Assembly: GCA_036898135.1 (NCBI GenBank)
Contig: CM072525.1
Location: 20,709,345-20,773,344, forward strand
Reading direction: 5' to 3'
DNA from: Oncomelania hupensis
Lineage: Eukaryota > Mollusca > Gastropoda > Littorinimorpha > Pomatiopsidae
Length of the DNA stretch: 64,000 bases
Below are positions 60,893-64,000 of the stretch, in pieces. Both the position numbers and the translations under genes were made by a program. Below the pieces are notes generated by a model that saw only the letters and a program-made list of their open reading frames with translations, searched no databases and was not told the origin of the DNA. Position 1 is the first letter of the stretch. Each line of letters starts with the position of its first letter.

Positions 60893-61202
60893 TTTCTACC
60901 AGGTGGTCACTAGGGCTTCCTATGATGTTATTATTTAGCAATGTAGGCATTTTATATGTATGTGTTTTATTGATAATTTATAATGATGTTTGTATTCTAT
61001 TTTGTTTTTGTAAACGGGGGGTTCGATAAATTAGAGTACAGCCTCAGCGTCCCCTGCGTGGGATGTCTTTATTGTAAAGTGACTGGCTGTTTTACCACTA
61101 GGGTTGTTTCAGCAGATCTTTTATGCGGATCAGGGGTTGTCCGGTCCTGATTTGGCTCGGAAGAGTCCGCTGGACCTAAAGCAATAATCATGTAATGTAA
61201 TG

Positions 61203-62205
61203 TAATGTAACATAAAATTGTGCTTATTTTATTAATGATGTATTGTAGGCCATGGTTTTCTGTTTTAAAGTTTGAAATAATATGTTGTAAATAAATCTAC
61301 CATGATTGGTGTTACCAAGTGCCAACAATGGATGTATGAAATTTTTCTACTTGATTTACTCATGATTTTGTATGTTTGTTTCAAGGCAATGAGTGCTCTT
61401 TCTTTGACAGAGAGCCTGAAGTTTCTTTTAATGTTTCCCTGTTATACTAAATTTTAGATACACTCTCTGAAATAATCTGATTCATGAAATTCAAAGCTAC
61501 GTTTTATTCAGTAAATAAAAGAGTGAGTCGGGTTGATTTTTTTTTGTTTCAAACTTTTTACACGAAGATAGAATGATCATTGAAGCAGTGTGTCGATAGA
61601 AGATTTTATTAATCCACATTATTGGGCTCACATGATACCGATGAACATGCAAGCAGTTTAAAAAGACGACGCACCCAATAACGTCATGGGGCTTGCCGCT
61701 TACTTAGCAGAGGGGCCCCTAATGCCCTCATTAAGATTCACTTCAGACTACATGCACAGATTCGTTTCCCCTGGCTAATCCAAAGCAGCACATTTGTGAG
61801 CATCTGTACCTCTATTCTAAGGGAGCTAAGCCATTTACTACTTACAACAGACGACATCTTAAAACCTCAGACACAGCAAATATATTAACAAAACGTGTAT
61901 GAACGTTTAAGCTAATGGTGATCTGTTAGCCTAAATTTGAAATTTATTAATTTTTCATCTCATAATTGTTGATCTTTGGATTTGTTAATCTTTGTTTGAA
62001 ATTCATGACTTAACAATTATCCCTGAGAGTGACCATTGCTTTGTAATGTACCTAATGTCATAAGTTTATCATTTATCATTGCGAACATTTAACATTTTTA
62101 AAGCTACTTGAGTACTATTACCTAACTTTGCATCTCTTCATGATATAGTCCAAACCATGCCATTTTAAAAATTATATTTAAATCTTGATGTATTAAATTA
62201 TATTT
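61203..62205. other. Intergenic sequence without recognised features
   Basis: AT-rich; no splice-flanked open frame, RNA gene or repeat end identified. Confidence 0.6.
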
Positions 62206-62216
62206 GACCTAAGGAC

Positions 62217-62812
62217 ACCCCCAATGGGGGTGTAGGGGGTTTCTGTATAAATAGTATCCCCACTTTCTGGAAATTTAGTGCTTTAAATTCCCACTGTCGC
62301 TGTCTTTCTCCTTTGTTCTTTCTCATTCCTATTCTGTTCTATCAATCTATTATACTATCTTCTTCGCTAGACCATTTACCTACCTTTTTTATTTAAAATT
62401 CTTCCAAAACTCTTCATTTGTGTATGAGGTCTGTTGGGTCAGCTTAGGAATATTGGACGCTTTCTGCCATAGGGGGGCTCACTAGGGCTTCCTATAATAT
62501 TATTATTTAGCAATGTAGGCATTTTATACATTTTGTTGATATTTTATGATGTTTATATTCTATTTTGTTTTTGTAAACGGGGGTTCGATAAATTAGAGTA
62601 TAGCCTCAGCGTCCCCTGCCTGGGATGCCTTTATTGTAAAGTGACCGGCTGGTGGCGTGCCTTCAGTGTTACCACTAGGGTTGTTTCAGCAGATCTTTTA
62701 TATGGATCAGGGGCGAGTCCTCTTTCAACAAGTTGTGGTCTTGATTTTGTAGTCCTGATTTCGGCTCTTTGCAGGCCGCTGGACCCTAAAATCAAGGAAT
62801 AACTAACTAACT
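62217..62812 (+). mobile_element. TATA-bearing retroposon, variant-tail copy
   Basis: 596 bp flanked by GACCTAAGGAC / GACCTATGGAC (62206-62216, 62813-62823). Start CACCCCCAATGGGGGTGTAG forms the hairpin, TATAAATA near 62245; 3' end diverges to GGCCGCTGGACCCTAAAATC and AACTAACTAA. Confidence 0.88.
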
Positions 62813-63065
62813 GACCTATGGACGGACGTATGTGTGTTTCCAGATCCTGAGAAACTTAGTTTTGTTTTAATGTTTGGTGTACAGATATTTTTTTAGTGTG
62901 GAAATAAAATTGCAAGTACACTGTGTGCTTTATTGGTAGTGTTTGTGTATGTGTGTGTGAATTTGTGGTGTGTACACAGTATGTGTTATTATATTGAAAA
63001 TTGATCGATAGCCTTTAAATTAAATGCATTGCCAAATGAAGTAAAATTTTTAACTTTTTCTGTTA

Positions 63066-63210
63066 CATTACATTACATTACATTATTATTGCTTTAGGTC
63101 CGGCGGACTCTTCCGAGCCAAATCAGGACCGGACAACCCCTGATTCACATAAAAGATCTGCTGAAACAACCCTAGTGGTAAAACCGAAAGCTCCCCACCA
63201 GCCAGTCACT
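63066..63210 (-). mobile_element. TATA-bearing retroposon, 5'-truncated antisense copy
   Basis: 145 bp, 16-bp duplication TTAACTTTTTCTGTTA (63050-63065, 63211-63226), tail of TAATG units at the left edge. Confidence 0.92.
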
Positions 63211-63226
63211 TTAACTTTTTCTGTTA

Positions 63227-64000
63227 AATTTTGATGGAAAAAAAAAAGAGAAAAAAGAACCAACGCATAACCTCCAATGACAACATTAACAACACAGATT
63301 TGCCAGAGAAAATCCTATTACAAAGAAATTCAAATCATAATCTGCCATGAAAATTAGAAACTCATTAATAAGGAACCATACAATCGACCTGCAAAGTGGA
63401 TAAACAAAAGCATGATGAAAGAAGACTCGCACAAGAAAACTATGACAAAGTGAAAGGTGATTTTTATTTCCATCATCTTACTGAAAAGTGCTGGTATAAG
63501 TTTCTCAAGACATGAACACAAGACAAAAACCACAGAGAAACATTACAAACAAACCAATTTAGAAAAAAGATCATAATTGGGAGCACCATTGTCTGTGATC
63601 AAAGCACATAGGCAGCAAAATTCTTGCAATGTATTTATGCTTAACCCGGGGCACCAGTTGAAGTCAAGGAGGAAATTACGGTCTTCATTGGAAATCAAAC
63701 GAAATCTTCAAAAGTTGGAAGGATCTAGGATCGGAGCAACCATCAAGACACTTTAGTCCTCTTGAAACTTGGTGATTTTATACCAAATCAGATGGCGTGG
63801 AATCGGAATTAGAATCAGAATCGTTTTGGGGGGTGGGGTGGAGAGATACCCAAATCATGAAGCAGACAAATTTTATTTAACTTAACTGCTGTGCTGTCAT
63901 ACTTCTTCGATCGAGGAGTCCAAAATGTTAGAAAATTGTGTTACTTTTATTGTCAGAACGTTATTTTTCGAAAGTCACCATAAATATTAATGTCAAGGTG
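63227..64000. other. Terminal stretch without recognised gene
   Basis: A-rich sequence with no convincing splice-flanked coding text on either strand. It could hold the UTR of a neighbouring gene, but nothing in the window shows this. Confidence 0.5.

Larger units (their letters stand above)
59876..61202 (+). mobile_element. TATA-bearing retroposon copy 6, split by nested copies
   Basis: Segments 59876-60137 and 60905-61202 together make one short-form element (+). The split lies at TTTCTGCCAGGT, duplicated as TTTCTACCAGGT at 60893-60904 around copy 7. Confidence 0.9.

Overview
The window is animal (eukaryotic) DNA. It holds one spliced gene with large introns, dense mobile elements and long microsatellites, and no bacterial-style gene packing. 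The gene and the repeat types (tRNA/5S SINEs, a Gmr1-like LTR element, a DIRS-like element, piggyBac- and hAT-like elements) suit a marine invertebrate. A lophotrochozoan, probably a mollusc, is my guess and is not proven by the sequence.

The single recognisable host gene is a complete STAT transcription factor on the + strand, 3999-52475. I reconstructed 21 coding exons. All have GT/AG introns and compatible phases, and together they give 839 codons plus a stop without a frameshift. Domain order is STAT N-terminal domain, coiled coil, DNA-binding domain, linker, SH2, phosphotyrosine (Tyr729) and an acidic tail. The motifs are closest to the STAT5/6 type.

Layout. 1-3990: upstream sequence with a decayed LINE fragment and a Tigger/pogo-like fragment just before the start codon. 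4148-15203 (intron 1): a young 5.6-kb LTR retrotransposon with identical-length LTRs and an internally deleted pol, followed by a decayed DIRS-like tyrosine-recombinase retroelement. 15204-31671: exons 2-13 with SINEs, LINE pieces, hAT-like and piggyBac-like elements between them. 31672-52475: exons 14-21, with another piggyBac-like element, a SWIM zinc-finger fragment, several copies of a TATA-bearing retroposon, a solo LTR, a perfect 41-bp hairpin and tandem repeats. 52476-64000: 3' UTR, then almost only dispersed repeats, including a cluster of nested copies of the TATA-bearing retroposon.

The most interesting signals lie where mobile DNA meets STAT splicing. A retroposon landed 12 nt from the acceptor of the SH2 exon, inside an older tandem triplication of that acceptor. 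A hAT-like element ends 20 nt before the acceptor of a DNA-binding exon and offers an alternative in-frame acceptor. The retroposon family also shows two successive insertions into the same site of its own sequence. No search could be run, so family names rest on motif recognition.
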